64,000 nt of DNA from Halosimplex pelagicum (GTDB lineage: Archaea; Halobacteriota; Halobacteria; Halobacteriales; Haloarculaceae): NCBI RefSeq assembly GCF_013415905.1, contig NZ_CP058909.1, positions 3,906,001 through 3,970,000 on the forward strand, read 5' to 3'. A program made the position numbers and the translations under genes. The notes beneath the pieces are model-generated. The model did no database searches and was not told the origin of the DNA. It saw only the letters and a list, made by a program, of their open reading frames with translations. Shown one piece after another: positions 1 through 8,481 of this stretch (position 1 is its first letter; each line of letters starts with the position of its first letter).

Positions 1-70
1 GCCAGGAGCGGCGGGCGTCGTCGAGCAGGAGTCCGAGGATCGTCCGGTCGGTGTCGTCAAGGTCGCGCAT
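1..70 (-). CDS. Lrp/AsnC-family transcriptional regulator, N-terminal fragment
   Basis: Only the first 23 codons are in the window; the rest lies to the left. The visible residues begin MRDLDDTDRTILGLLLDDAR, the usual opening of the Lrp/AsnC helix-turn-helix domain in haloarchaea (D-x-x-D-x-x-I-L-x-x-L-x-x-D-A-R). Such proteins bind DNA as dimers or octamers and often sense amino acids through a C-terminal RAM domain, which cannot be seen here. The regulated genes are unknown. Confidence 0.75.
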   Translation of the reverse strand, partial: MRDLDDTDRTILGLLLDDARRSW

Positions 71-167
71 ACGACGGACGAGCGGCGCCCGGGGGAAACT
101 GGTTTCGGCCGTTCGGCCCGCGGCGGGGCCGGGCGCGTCATAGCGGCGGACGCGGCTGGAGACCGTC

Positions 168-863
168 TCAGACCGCGCCGCTCGCGCTCTCGGTTGTCTC
201 CTCGGGGGCGCCGACGAAGATGGTCCCGGCGACGCCGTCGGGGAGCGAGACGGTCTCGGCGGCCTCGACGAGCGCGACGGTCACCATCCCGATGGGCGCG
301 ACCTCCTCGACGACGAGCTCGGTGCCGGGCGTGATGCCGGCCTCGTCGAGGTAGGCCAGCTCCTCGGAGTCGCGGTCGCGGACGCGGCGGACGACGACGG
401 TCTCGCCCTCGGCGCACTCGTCGAGCGTGTGGCCGGCGGTCTCGTCGACCGGGTCGAGCGCGTCGGTCGGGATCGGGTCCCCGTGGGGGTCGACGACGGG
501 GTCGTCGAGCATCGCCGCGACCCGCCGCTCGAACTCCTCGCTGATGTGGTGTTCGAGCCGGTCGGCCTCGTCGTGGACCTCCGCCCAGTCGTAGCCCAAC
601 TCCTCCGTGAGATAGGTCTCCAGCAGCCGGTGGTGCCGGACGACTTCCAGCGCCACGGTCTCCCCCTCGGGCGTCAGGCGGACGCCCTTGTACTTCTCGC
701 GCTCCACGAGCTCGCGCTCCTCCAGTTTCTCCATCATACTGGTCGCCGTCGGCGCCGTCACGTCCAGCAACTCCGCGATGCGCGAGGTGGCGACCGGCTC
801 CTCGCCCTCCCGCTGGAGCTCGTAGATCGCCTTCAGGTAATCCTCCATCTTGGCGCTGAGCAT
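168..863 (-). CDS. DtxR/MntR/SirR-family metal-dependent transcriptional repressor
   Basis: About 231 residues. The N-terminal winged helix-turn-helix (about residues 5-62, starting AKMEDYLKAIYEL) and the metal-binding dimerization domain (about 63-135, with ETYLTEELGYDWAEVHDEAD and EHHI) are typical of the DtxR family. A C-terminal FeoA/SH3-like domain (about 155-222) follows an acidic linker. The family represses iron or manganese uptake genes when loaded with Fe(II) or Mn(II). I chose the ATG at 863; a GTG one codon upstream is also possible. A perfect palindrome lies 8 bases upstream, suggesting autoregulation. Confidence 0.9.
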   Translation of the reverse strand: MLSAKMEDYLKAIYELQREGEEPVATSRIAELLDVTAPTATSMMEKLEERELVEREKYKGVRLTPEGETVALEVVRHHRLLETYLTEELGYDWAEVHDEADRLEHHISEEFERRVAAMLDDPVVDPHGDPIPTDALDPVDETAGHTLDECAEGETVVVRRVRDRDSEELAYLDEAGITPGTELVVEEVAPIGMVTVALVEAAETVSLPDGVAGTIFVGAPEETTESASGAV

Positions 864-870
864 CACACGG

Positions 871-888
871 GTTTAGACACATCTAAAC
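871..888. promoter_or_regulatory. Probable DtxR-type operator, perfect inverted repeat
   Basis: The sequence GTTTAGACACATCTAAAC has 7-base arms (GTTTAGA/TCTAAAC) around a 4-base centre. It resembles the TTTAGGxxxxCCTAAA-like operators of archaeal and bacterial DtxR/MntR/SirR repressors. It sits directly upstream of the DtxR-type gene and next to a TTAAGG element that could be its TATA box, so binding here should block that promoter. The autoregulatory role is inferred. Confidence 0.65.
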
Positions 889-956
889 CTTAAGGGTGTT
901 GCACCGAACGGTCGCGCTATCGATCGAATCGACGACGGCCGCGACGAGGGGTGTCT

Positions 957-1523
957 TCAGCGGCCCAGTTCGTAGAACTCGTCGTTCGGTCGCATGTCGG
1001 CCAGATGCGCCATCCGGTTCGAGAGGTTGAAGAAGGCGGTGACGCTGCCGATGTCCCAGATCGCTCGCCGCGAGAAGCCGTGGTCGCGCAGCCGCTCGAA
1101 GTCGTCTTCGCCGACCTCGGCCTGGTTCTCGGTGAGTTTGACGGCGAAGTCGAGCATCGCGCGCCGGTCGTCGGAGACGTTCGCGGTGCGGTGGTTGCTC
1201 GCGAGCTGCTCGGCGATCTGCGGGTCGTCGGCGTAGATCCGGGCGAGCGCACCGTGGGCGACGTTGCAGTACAGGCAGTCGTTGGCGCCGCTGACCGCCA
1301 CGACTATCATCTCGATCTCGGCCCGATCCAGCTCGGTGTGCTCGACGAGCGCGTCGTAGTACTGGAAAAAGGCCCGGAAATGGGACGGTCGGTAGGCGTA
1401 CGCGAGGAAGACGTTCGGGACGAAGCCGGCGTCGTCCGCCTCCTCGGCGATGCGCTCCTGGAGGTCGTCGGGCAGTTCGTCCACGTCCGGGACGGGGAAC
1501 CGCGTCATCGCTGGGTCGCTCAT
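957..1523 (-). CDS. Peroxidase-related protein, AhpD/carboxymuconolactone decarboxylase family
   Basis: 188 residues, the usual length of the peroxidase-related (AhpD-like) group. The diagnostic motif is SGANDCLYCNVAHG at about residues 82-95: a CxxC redox pair followed by the conserved histidine. The C-terminal part (SFTAFFNLSNRMAH-like region, about 165-178) fits the helical AhpD fold. Members act as thiol-dependent peroxidases or alkylhydroperoxidase reductants in the cytoplasm. It is a lone gene; the physiological substrate cannot be told from sequence. Confidence 0.8.
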   Translation of the reverse strand: MSDPAMTRFPVPDVDELPDDLQERIAEEADDAGFVPNVFLAYAYRPSHFRAFFQYYDALVEHTELDRAEIEMIVVAVSGANDCLYCNVAHGALARIYADDPQIAEQLASNHRTANVSDDRRAMLDFAVKLTENQAEVGEDDFERLRDHGFSRRAIWDIGSVTAFFNLSNRMAHLADMRPNDEFYELGR

Positions 1524-1622
1524 ACCGGATCCCCGTCCGGAACGGGCTTCAGTGCTCGGGCGCCCAGCGGCGCGAGCGTCCCGAGGGCGTAAGTACGGTG
1601 ACGGCCACAGCTACGAACGACG

Positions 1623-2162
1623 ATGTACCGGACGGGTCACTACGGGGCCGCGCTGCTCGTCTACGCGCCGGTCGGCGGCGCGCTGCTGGCCGCCGGGTTC
1701 GACGCCGCGGCGCTGGTCGGCGGCGCCGTCGTCGTCGGGCTCTCGGGGCTGCCCGACGTGGACCAGCGGATCCCGTTCGTCGAACACCGCGGCCCGACGC
1801 ACACCGTTGGCTTCCTCGTTCTCGTCGCGCTCGCCGTCGGCGGGGCCGGCGTCGCGGTCGGGGAGGCGGTCGCGACCGAGGAAGCGGTCCTGTCCGGGGA
1901 CGCGACCGCGTCGGGAGCGCCGGTCGCGTCCGGCGGGACGGCGGCGCTGGGGGCGTTCGGCTTCCTCCTCGGGTCGCTCGCGGTCGCCTCGCACCTGCTG
2001 GCCGACGCGCTGACGCCGATGGGGATCACGCCGTTCCGGCCGCTCTCGGACGCTCACTACACGCTCGCGCTGACCCGGGCGGACAACGCGGCGGCGAACT
2101 ACCTGCTGCTGGGCCTCGGCGTGGCGGTGACGGTCGCGACGGCGCTGGTCGCCGGCGGCTAG
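1623..2162 (+). CDS. YdjM/DUF457-type membrane-bound metal-dependent hydrolase
   Basis: 179 residues with three to four hydrophobic segments. The family signature is seen as GLPDVDQRIPFVEHRGPTHT (about residues 40-59), with the Asp-x-Asp and the HRG-x-THT motif likely to bind metal, and a later SHLLADALTPMGI motif (about 121-133). These are integral membrane proteins annotated as putative metal-dependent hydrolases; no reaction is established. The end overlaps the end of the convergent MTH865-like gene by four bases. Confidence 0.8.
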   Translation: MYRTGHYGAALLVYAPVGGALLAAGFDAAALVGGAVVVGLSGLPDVDQRIPFVEHRGPTHTVGFLVLVALAVGGAGVAVGEAVATEEAVLSGDATASGAPVASGGTAALGAFGFLLGSLAVASHLLADALTPMGITPFRPLSDAHYTLALTRADNAAANYLLLGLGVAVTVATALVAGG

Positions 2163-2410
2163 AGGAGGTCCTGGTCGTCGAGCTGGTCCATGATGTCGTC
2201 GACGAACGCGTCGACGTTGTCGTACGGGAAGTTCCCGCTGCCGAGCTTCGTGTTGAGCTCCATCGCGGTCATCGAGAACTCGCCCGACTCGAACTTCGTG
2301 CCCGGACCGTTGGGCAGCGCCGGCACCAGGTCCATCGGACTGGAGATCGGATAGTCCGCGCCTTCGAAGGCCTCGGTGAACTGTTCGCGGAGGTCTTGCC
2401 TGTCAACCAT
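2159..2410 (-). CDS. MTH865-family small protein
   Basis: 83 residues, the usual length of the archaeal MTH865-like family. It starts MVDRQDLREQFTEAFEGADY, has the PxxSPMDLVPALPNGPGTKFE stretch, and ends in acidic helices. Family members are small helical, possibly EF-hand-like proteins of unknown function. It is convergent with the preceding gene (four-base overlap of the 3' ends). A T-rich stretch about 20-25 bases upstream of the ATG could be its promoter, giving a near-leaderless message. Confidence 0.7.
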   Translation of the reverse strand: MVDRQDLREQFTEAFEGADYPISSPMDLVPALPNGPGTKFESGEFSMTAMELNTKLGSGNFPYDNVDAFVDDIMDQLDDQDLL

Positions 2411-2544
2411 ACCCCTAGATGTCGTCAGGGCGGTAAAAAAGGTTCGAGATTCACATTTCCAAACGCGTTGCTCGTTTATTTCGTCCGCGGACCATCGACC
2501 GTCGCGGACCCAAGGTTCCTTTCACTGGAGCACGAAGTCGACCC

Positions 2545-4002
2545 ATGACCGACGACGGACTGACGCGGCGACGCGCGCTCGCGATGAGCGGACTGGCACT
2601 GACCGGCGGTCTGGCGGGTTGCGGGAGCGACACCGGGAGCGGGCCGGTCGCCACCCCGTCGACACCGGACGAGACCGCGACCGACGGCACCGACAGGGGG
2701 GACGACTCCGGAGGCGAACCCACTCACACCGACGGGACAGGTGACCAGACGGCCTCCGGCACGGCGGCGTTCGAGGACCTGACGGTCCGGGCCGAGCGCG
2801 TCGCCTCGGGGTTCACGTCGCCGCTGGCGCTGGCGATCCCCGAACCGGGACGGCGGTTCGTCGTCGACCAGAGCGGGCAGATCTACCTGCACGAGGACGG
2901 GAGTCTGCGCGAGGAGCCGTTCCTCGACGTGTCCGACCGGATGGTCGACGTGAGCGGCTACACCGAACAGGGGCTGCTCGGGCTGGCCTTCCACCCCGAG
3001 TTCGCCGATAACGGCCGATTTTTCGTCCGCTACAGCGCGCCGGCCCGCGAGTGGGTGCCCGACGACTACTCCCACACGTTCGTCTGCTCGGAGTTCCGCG
3101 CCGACCCCGGCGCGGCGACCGCCGACCCCGACTCCGAGCGGGTCGTCATGGAGATCGCCGAACCGCAGTGGAACCACAACGCCGGGGCCATCGCGTTCGG
3201 GCCGGACGGTTACCTCTACGTCGCGACCGGCGACGGCGGCGGCGGCAACGACCAGGGAACCGGCCACGTCGACGACTGGTACGACGCCGTCGACGGCGGC
3301 AACGGCCAGGACATCACCGAGAACCTGCTCGGGAGCATGCTGCGGATCGACGTGGACGGCGAGGCCTCGGGGACGCCGACGGGCACCGCCGGCTCGGACG
3401 GGCCGGTCCAGGACTACGCGGTGCCCGAGGACAACCCGCTCGTGGGGAGCGACGGCCTCGACGAGCAGTACGCCTGGGGCTTCCGGAACCCCTGGCGGTT
3501 CTCGTTCGGCCCGGAGGGTCGTCTGTTCGTCGGCGACGTGGGCCAGTCCGCCTGGGAGGAGGTGGCGGTCGTCGAGCGCGGCGGCAACTACGGCTGGAAC
3601 GTCTACGAGGGGACCCACTGCTTCCAGGCCGAGGACTGCCCCTCGGAGAGCCCACGCAGTCGGCCCCTCCGCGACCCCGTGATCGAGTACCCCCACGGCG
3701 GACAGCCGGTGAGCGGCATCGCCGTCATCGGCGGGTATCTCTACGACGGCGACGCGATGCCCGAGATGCGGGGGCACTACCTGTTCGCCGACTGGCGAGC
3801 GGGCGGGCAGCTCTATGCCGCCCGCGAGGTCGACGAGGGGCTGTGGCCGACGACGACCGTCTCCGTCGAGTCGGACGAACAGTTCGGCCCGATGGTCCTC
3901 TCGTTCGGGCGGAATCCCGACGGCGAACTGTTCGTCTGCACGACGGCCAGCGGGCAGGTGTCCGGCGACACCGGCGCGGTGTTCCGACTGACGGAGGCGT
4001 AG
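2545..4002 (+). CDS. PQQ-dependent sugar dehydrogenase-like lipoprotein (glucose/sorbosone dehydrogenase family)
   Basis: 485 residues. The N-terminus has twin arginines (TRRRALAMSG), a hydrophobic core and a lipobox LAGC (about residues 22-25), so it should be exported by Tat and lipid-anchored outside the cell. A Thr/Gly/Asp-rich linker runs to about residue 75. The rest is a six-bladed propeller of the GSDH family: EQGLLGLAFHPEF, WNHNAGAIAFGPDGYLYVATGDGG, WGFRNPWRFSF and GGNYGWNVYEGTHCF are the family blocks. The likely role is oxidation of extracellular aldose sugars, with electrons passed to the respiratory chain; cofactor and substrate are inferred. Confidence 0.88.
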   Translation: MTDDGLTRRRALAMSGLALTGGLAGCGSDTGSGPVATPSTPDETATDGTDRGDDSGGEPTHTDGTGDQTASGTAAFEDLTVRAERVASGFTSPLALAIPEPGRRFVVDQSGQIYLHEDGSLREEPFLDVSDRMVDVSGYTEQGLLGLAFHPEFADNGRFFVRYSAPAREWVPDDYSHTFVCSEFRADPGAATADPDSERVVMEIAEPQWNHNAGAIAFGPDGYLYVATGDGGGGNDQGTGHVDDWYDAVDGGNGQDITENLLGSMLRIDVDGEASGTPTGTAGSDGPVQDYAVPEDNPLVGSDGLDEQYAWGFRNPWRFSFGPEGRLFVGDVGQSAWEEVAVVERGGNYGWNVYEGTHCFQAEDCPSESPRSRPLRDPVIEYPHGGQPVSGIAVIGGYLYDGDAMPEMRGHYLFADWRAGGQLYAAREVDEGLWPTTTVSVESDEQFGPMVLSFGRNPDGELFVCTTASGQVSGDTGAVFRLTEA

Positions 4003-4060
4003 TGGTGTCCCCACTGACGGGGGCGTGCGGTCGAAGAATCGGTGGGTGACGGGACCGCGT

Positions 4061-4645
4061 TCAGTCGGCGGTGACGGGCTGGCCGTGCTGGATGTCGGTG
4101 CCGAGCACGTCGAGGAACGCGGCGATCCACTCGGGGTGGTCGGGCCAGGCCTGCGCGGTGACGAGGTTGCCGTCGGTGACGACGCCCTCGGCCCACTCGC
4201 CGCCCACGGCGCGCACGTCGGCCTCCAACGCCGGGTAGGCGGTGCAGGTCCGACCCTCGACGGCGTCGGCGGCGACGAGGATCTGCGTCGCGTGGCAGAT
4301 GGCCGCGACCGGTTTCTCCTCCGCGAAGAAGTGTTCGACGGCGTCGATCACGGCGTCGTAGTTGCGGAGGTACTCCGGCGCGCGGCCGCCCGGGAGCACG
4401 AGCCCGTCGTAGTCGGCGGGGTCGACCGCCGCCAGCGTCGCCGTCAGTTCGAAGTCGTGACCGCGCTCCTCCAGGTAGGTCTGGTCGCCCCGGAAGTCGT
4501 GGACGGCGGTCTTGACAGTGTCGCCCGCCTCCTTCTCCGGACAGACCGCGTCGACCTCGTGGCCGACCGCCTGGAGCGCCTGGAACGGTACCATTACCTC
4601 GTAGTCCTCGCCGAAGTCGCCGGTGATGAGCAGTAGCTTCGCCAT
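4061..4645 (-). CDS. DJ-1/PfpI-family protein
   Basis: 194 residues with the class I glutamine amidotransferase-like fold. The nucleophile elbow is [10 protein letters not shown] (Cys at about residue 115), preceded by [13 protein letters not shown] (about 82-94), which carries the oxyanion-loop glycines. Such proteins are reported as proteases, deglycases or stress chaperones; the true activity here is unknown. It is a single gene, with an AGTATAAG-like TATA element on the opposite strand about 46 bases upstream of the ATG (4691-4698). Confidence 0.85.
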   Translation of the reverse strand: MAKLLLITGDFGEDYEVMVPFQALQAVGHEVDAVCPEKEAGDTVKTAVHDFRGDQTYLEERGHDFELTATLAAVDPADYDGLVLPGGRAPEYLRNYDAVIDAVEHFFAEEKPVAAICHATQILVAADAVEGRTCTAYPALEADVRAVGGEWAEGVVTDGNLVTAQAWPDHPEWIAAFLDVLGTDIQHGQPVTAD

Positions 4646-4765
4646 GGTAGTGAACCCCCTCGGAGTTCGCCTTCTAGTTAGTCTCGCGACAGTATAAGCG
4701 TATCTCGACCTGTCGGAATCGGGACCCGAACCTCCCCGTTCCGGCCGCGCGAACGCCGCTCGCGC

Positions 4766-5578
4766 TCAATCGAGCAGCGCGGGCAGGTCGGCCAGCGAGT
4801 CGAGGACCGCGTCGGGATCGACCGCACTCTCGGCGGCGTCGGCCCGGGTCGAGACGCCGGTGAGTACCAGGGCGGTGGTCATCCCGTGGTCGGCACCCAT
4901 CCGCAGGTCAGTGTCGAGGCGGTCGCCGACGACGAGACAGTTCTCGGCCGGGACGCCCAGGCGAGCGAGCGCGTCCTCGGCGGCCTCCGGGGAGGGCTTG
5001 CCGAGTACTCGATCCGGTTCCCGTCCCACCGTGCGAGCGACGGCACCGATCACCGCGCCCGACCCCGGAACCAATCCCTCGGCCGTCGGGATCGTCCGGT
5101 CGGGGTCGGTCCCGAGGAAGGTCGTCTCCTCGTCGACGCCGGCGAGCGCGTCGCGCATGTCGCCGTAGTCGAAGCGCTCGTCCCACGAGGCGACGAACAC
5201 CGACGCGTCTCGGGGGTCGTCGACGAGGCGCTGCCCCGATGCCCGGAGATACTCCCCGAGGGAATCCGAGCCGAGGAGATACGTCGGGTCGTCGGCGTGG
5301 TGGTCGCGGAGGTAGTCGCGGGTGACGGTCGAGGCGGGGAGGATCGCCGACTCGTCGGCCTCGATCCCCATCCCCGCGAGGCGGTCGACGTACTCGGCGG
5401 GCGTCTTGGTCGGGTTGTTCGAACAGAAGCAGACGGCGATCCCCCGATCTCGGAGGGCCGCGACCGCCTCGGCGGCGCCCGGGAGGACGCCGTCGCCGCG
5501 GTAGACCGTCCCGTCGAGGTCGAGGACGACGCCGCGGATCTCGTCGAACGGCCGCTCGGAGTCGGATACTCTGGGCAT
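4766..5578 (-). CDS. HAD-superfamily (class IIA, NagD-like) phosphatase
   Basis: 270 residues. Motif I is VVLDLDGTVYRGDG (nucleophile Asp at about residue 20), motif II is CFCSNNPTKTPAEY (about 51-64, Ser/Asn), and motifs III/IV are GKPSPEAAEDALARLG and CLVVGDRLDTDLRMGADHGM (about 195-235). The spacing places the C2 cap between motifs II and III, as in NagD, 4-nitrophenylphosphatase and p-Nph phosphatases. It should hydrolyse small phosphomonoesters in the cytoplasm. Substrate unknown; no operon partner. Confidence 0.88.
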   Translation of the reverse strand: MPRVSDSERPFDEIRGVVLDLDGTVYRGDGVLPGAAEAVAALRDRGIAVCFCSNNPTKTPAEYVDRLAGMGIEADESAILPASTVTRDYLRDHHADDPTYLLGSDSLGEYLRASGQRLVDDPRDASVFVASWDERFDYGDMRDALAGVDEETTFLGTDPDRTIPTAEGLVPGSGAVIGAVARTVGREPDRVLGKPSPEAAEDALARLGVPAENCLVVGDRLDTDLRMGADHGMTTALVLTGVSTRADAAESAVDPDAVLDSLADLPALLD

Positions 5579-5678
5579 TCGGTGGCTCGCTCGACGGTTG
5601 GGGCCGTCGCGGCAAAAGGGGGGCGGTCGGCGCTCAGTGCCGACCGAGAGCGCCGGTCAGCGGTCGGTCAGCGGCCGG

Positions 5679-7118
5679 TCACCGCAGTTTCCGCCCCCAG
5701 CGCGGCCCGGCGCGTCGGGAGAGGACGACGCCGACGGCGGCCGCGACGGTCGAGACGCCCACGGACACCCCGACGGCGAGCGCGGGCGCCTCGGTGTAGG
5801 CGAGCGCGGCGACGACCAGCGGGACGGCGACCGCGGCCAGCGCGGCGCCGAAGGCGACGAACAGCGGCGTGTCGAAGAGTAGTTCGTTCGGCGCGAAACC
5901 GGTGACGTAGGCGGTGACGCCGAAGACGTACACCGCGACGAGCGGGAAGACGACCGCGCCGACCGCGACCTGGACCGGGGGGAGCCAGACCAGCGACCCG
6001 ACGAGGTAGACCAGCCCGGCGGGCACCGAGAGAACGAGGAAGGCCGTCCGCTTGCCGGCGAACGCGGCCGACAGCGAGAGCGGCAGCCGCAGGTACTCCT
6101 CGGCGGAGTCGAACTGCGTGACCCAGCTGTAGGTGGTGAACGCGCCGAGCCCGAGCAGGGTGCCCACGGCGATGCCGTAGGATGGCGCGAGCGTCGTCGC
6201 CCGCGCGACCTCCCGAACGAGCAGGACGGTGACGCCGAAGAGTACACCCATCGAGAACAGCACCTTCCAGACCGATCCCGACGAGCGAGCCACCTCCAGC
6301 AGCGTCCGCGTGGCGACCCCGTCGTCGTCGCGGATCGCCGAGCGGATTCGCTCGTAGCGCTGGGGCGCCGACCGCGCGCCCCCGCTCTCGACCGGCTGGA
6401 ACGCCAGCGGCCCGGTGACGGCGAGCGCGAGCGCCGGCCCGAACCCGGTGGCCGCCGACCGGAGCGACGGGTCGAGGTAGAACCCGTACGGCGAGAGCGC
6501 GACGGCGTCGAGCCGGCCCGTCAGTACCCCCGCGGCGACCGCGAGGACGAGCGCGAGCACCGCCGCCCTGCTCCGGGTGCCCACGCCGGTGAGCGTGAGG
6601 CTCGTCCCGACCCCGAGCGCGAACGCGCCGGTCGTCGTCAGCCACAGCAGCGCGACGCGGGCGGCCGGCTCGCCCGCCGAGAGCGCGACGGCGGCGTAGC
6701 CGACCGCCATCGGCACGAGGAACAGGCCGGAGTAGTACAGGAGGTCCTTGACGACGAAGACCCCCAGCAGGCGCCGCCAGGTGACCGGGAGCGTCCGCGC
6801 CGAGAAGACCAGCAGCGTCACGTCGCCCAGCACGTCCCGCAGAGCGTCCCGTCCGACGAGGCCGATGGTCCCGGTCTGGAGGCCGAAGAAGAAGACCAGC
6901 CCGTGCAGGCCCGCCGCCACCGCGTCGAGCGAGGTGCCGGCGACGGTCAGCAGCCAGACGCCGAGGCCGGCGAAGACGGCGATCACGACCGGGAAGAGGG
7001 CGAAGCGGTCGCCGAACAGCTCCGCCTGCAGGCGCCACTCCTCGCGGATCATCCTGACGAGCAGCCGCGTCGAGAGCCCGCCGCGCCGGTTCGGTGTCGT
7101 CGAGTCGGGGCCGCTCAT
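5679..7118 (-). CDS. ABC-2-type transporter permease
   Basis: About 479 residues with around twelve hydrophobic segments. Its ATG overlaps the TGA of the upstream ATPase gene as ATGA (7115-7118), which supports this start over the longer upstream frame that would run through the ATPase gene. No solute-binding protein is nearby, so an exporter or a membrane-lipid/antibiotic-type system is more likely than an importer. Substrate unknown. The translational coupling implies that ATPase and permease are made in fixed ratio. Confidence 0.8.
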   Translation of the reverse strand: MSGPDSTTPNRRGGLSTRLLVRMIREEWRLQAELFGDRFALFPVVIAVFAGLGVWLLTVAGTSLDAVAAGLHGLVFFFGLQTGTIGLVGRDALRDVLGDVTLLVFSARTLPVTWRRLLGVFVVKDLLYYSGLFLVPMAVGYAAVALSAGEPAARVALLWLTTTGAFALGVGTSLTLTGVGTRSRAAVLALVLAVAAGVLTGRLDAVALSPYGFYLDPSLRSAATGFGPALALAVTGPLAFQPVESGGARSAPQRYERIRSAIRDDDGVATRTLLEVARSSGSVWKVLFSMGVLFGVTVLLVREVARATTLAPSYGIAVGTLLGLGAFTTYSWVTQFDSAEEYLRLPLSLSAAFAGKRTAFLVLSVPAGLVYLVGSLVWLPPVQVAVGAVVFPLVAVYVFGVTAYVTGFAPNELLFDTPLFVAFGAALAAVAVPLVVAALAYTEAPALAVGVSVGVSTVAAAVGVVLSRRAGPRWGRKLR

Positions 7119-7876
7119 GGCTCGGACTCGCCGGCGGCTCCCCCGGCCGGAATCCCGGCGGTCGCCGCCTCGGGTTCGACCTCCTGTCGGAAGTAGTCGA
7201 GCAGCTGCTCGTCGGGGTCGAGTTCGCGGGGGTCGCGCTCGGCGACGAGTTCGCCGTCGCGGACGATGCCGACCGACGTACACAGCTCCTCGGCGACCTC
7301 CAGGAAGTGCGTCGAGAGGAAGAGGGTGTTACCCCGCTCGCAGTAGTCGCGCATGTGGTCTTTGACCTCCGCCTGCATGATGGGGTCGAGGTTGACCAGC
7401 GGCTCGTCGATGAAGACGAGGTCGGGCTCGTGGATGAACGTCTGGGCGAGCATCACGCGCTGGCGCTCGCCCTCCGACAGGTCCGTCGAGATGGTGTCGA
7501 GCGTGTCGACGAACCCCAGCCGGTCGGCCCACTCGTCGATGCGGTCCGCGACCCCCGTCAGGTCGCGCACGTCGCCGACGAACTGGAGGTACTCCCGCGG
7601 CGTGAGGAAGCTCGGCGGGTCCTCGCGCTCGGGGAGGATCCCGACCGCCTCGCGGACCGCGAGCGAGTCGGCCACCGGGTCGTGGCCCAGCACGCTCGCG
7701 GTCCCCTCGGTCGGGTCGAGCTGTCCCGTGAGTATCTCGATGGTCGTCGTCTTCCCGGAGCCGTTGGGGCCGAGCAGGCCGAACAGCTCGCCCTCCGGAA
7801 CGGACAGTGAGAGCGACGACAGCGCCGCCACGTCGCCGTACCGCTTCGTCAGGTCCTCGGTCTCGATAGCAGGCAT
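7115..7876 (-). CDS. ABC transporter ATP-binding protein
   Basis: 253 residues. Walker A is GLLGPNGSGKTTT (about residues 33-45), the signature is LSEGERQRVMLAQ (about 130-142), and Walker B is DLVFIDEPLVNLDP (about 147-160), followed by the switch histidine in STHFLE. This is the stand-alone ATPase of an ABC-2 exporter (NatA/CcmA-like class). It is the first gene of a two-gene operon with the permease downstream, joined by a four-base overlap. Substrate not predictable. Confidence 0.9.
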   Translation of the reverse strand: MPAIETEDLTKRYGDVAALSSLSLSVPEGELFGLLGPNGSGKTTTIEILTGQLDPTEGTASVLGHDPVADSLAVREAVGILPEREDPPSFLTPREYLQFVGDVRDLTGVADRIDEWADRLGFVDTLDTISTDLSEGERQRVMLAQTFIHEPDLVFIDEPLVNLDPIMQAEVKDHMRDYCERGNTLFLSTHFLEVAEELCTSVGIVRDGELVAERDPRELDPDEQLLDYFRQEVEPEAATAGIPAGGAAGESEP

Positions 7877-7981
7877 GTGTGTCTCCGTCGGGCCCGCAGC
7901 GCCCGATAGCTGTCCGATATCGACCGCCGGCCCGTATAGTGATTTGGACTTTCGGAACGACTGTCAGAAGAAAGGGCGCCG

Positions 7982-8377
7982 CTACTCGTCGGTCGAGTCG
8001 CCGTCCTCGTCGTCTCCGTCGTCGCCGATCACGTCGACTCCGTCCACGTCTGGAGTCTCGCCGTCGGGCGAGTCCCCGGCGTCGGTGTCGATCCGGTCGA
8101 TCCCGTCGAACTCGCTCCCGGCCGACTCCTCGTCCGCGGCGGCCTCCGCCCTGCTTTCGAGGAGGAGCGCGGTGCCGCCGGCCGCGAGCATGCCGACGCC
8201 GGTCGCCCGGACCGCGCGGACGTACCAGTCGGTCGGCTCCAGCTCGCCGGTGTTCTCGAAGCCAGGGAGCGACATCGTCGCCGCGACGCGGGCGCTCAGG
8301 CGGGGCGCGACCGTCGCGAACAGTCCTTTGAGGGCGATCGACGCGTAGGCTACCTTCCGGAGTCCTGCGGGGATCAT
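7982..8377 (-). CDS. Hypothetical haloarchaeal protein with acidic tail
   Basis: 131 residues; I do not recognise the family. The N-terminal half is amphipathic and moderately hydrophobic (LRKVAYASIALKGLFATVAPRL, then a segment VRATGVGMLAAGGTALLLES at about residues 63-82 that could be one membrane helix). The last 45 residues are almost only Asp, Glu, Gly and Ser, typical of haloarchaeal cytoplasmic tails. No catalytic motif is visible. Monocistronic. Confidence 0.6.
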   Translation of the reverse strand: MIPAGLRKVAYASIALKGLFATVAPRLSARVAATMSLPGFENTGELEPTDWYVRAVRATGVGMLAAGGTALLLESRAEAAADEESAGSEFDGIDRIDTDAGDSPDGETPDVDGVDVIGDDGDDEDGDSTDE

Positions 8378-8481
8378 CCGTCGACCCTTCGGCTCGGCGA
8401 TCCGTCAATGCACGAGAAGCGGCAATCCCCGTCGGCCGACGGACGGCTCGGACCGGCTGGTCTCGTCACCGCGACGGCGGG

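Noticed and set aside
2476..4014. 512-residue open frame antisense to the PQQ sugar dehydrogenase gene
   Set aside because: GC-rich DNA with G/C at third positions keeps antisense frames open. The sense frame has a signal peptide, lipobox and family motifs; the antisense product is Arg/Val/Gly-rich without any motif.
5679..7283. Longer N-terminus for the ABC permease
   Set aside because: The extra 55 residues are Arg-rich and overlap the ATPase gene; the ATGA junction at 7115-7118 is the natural start.
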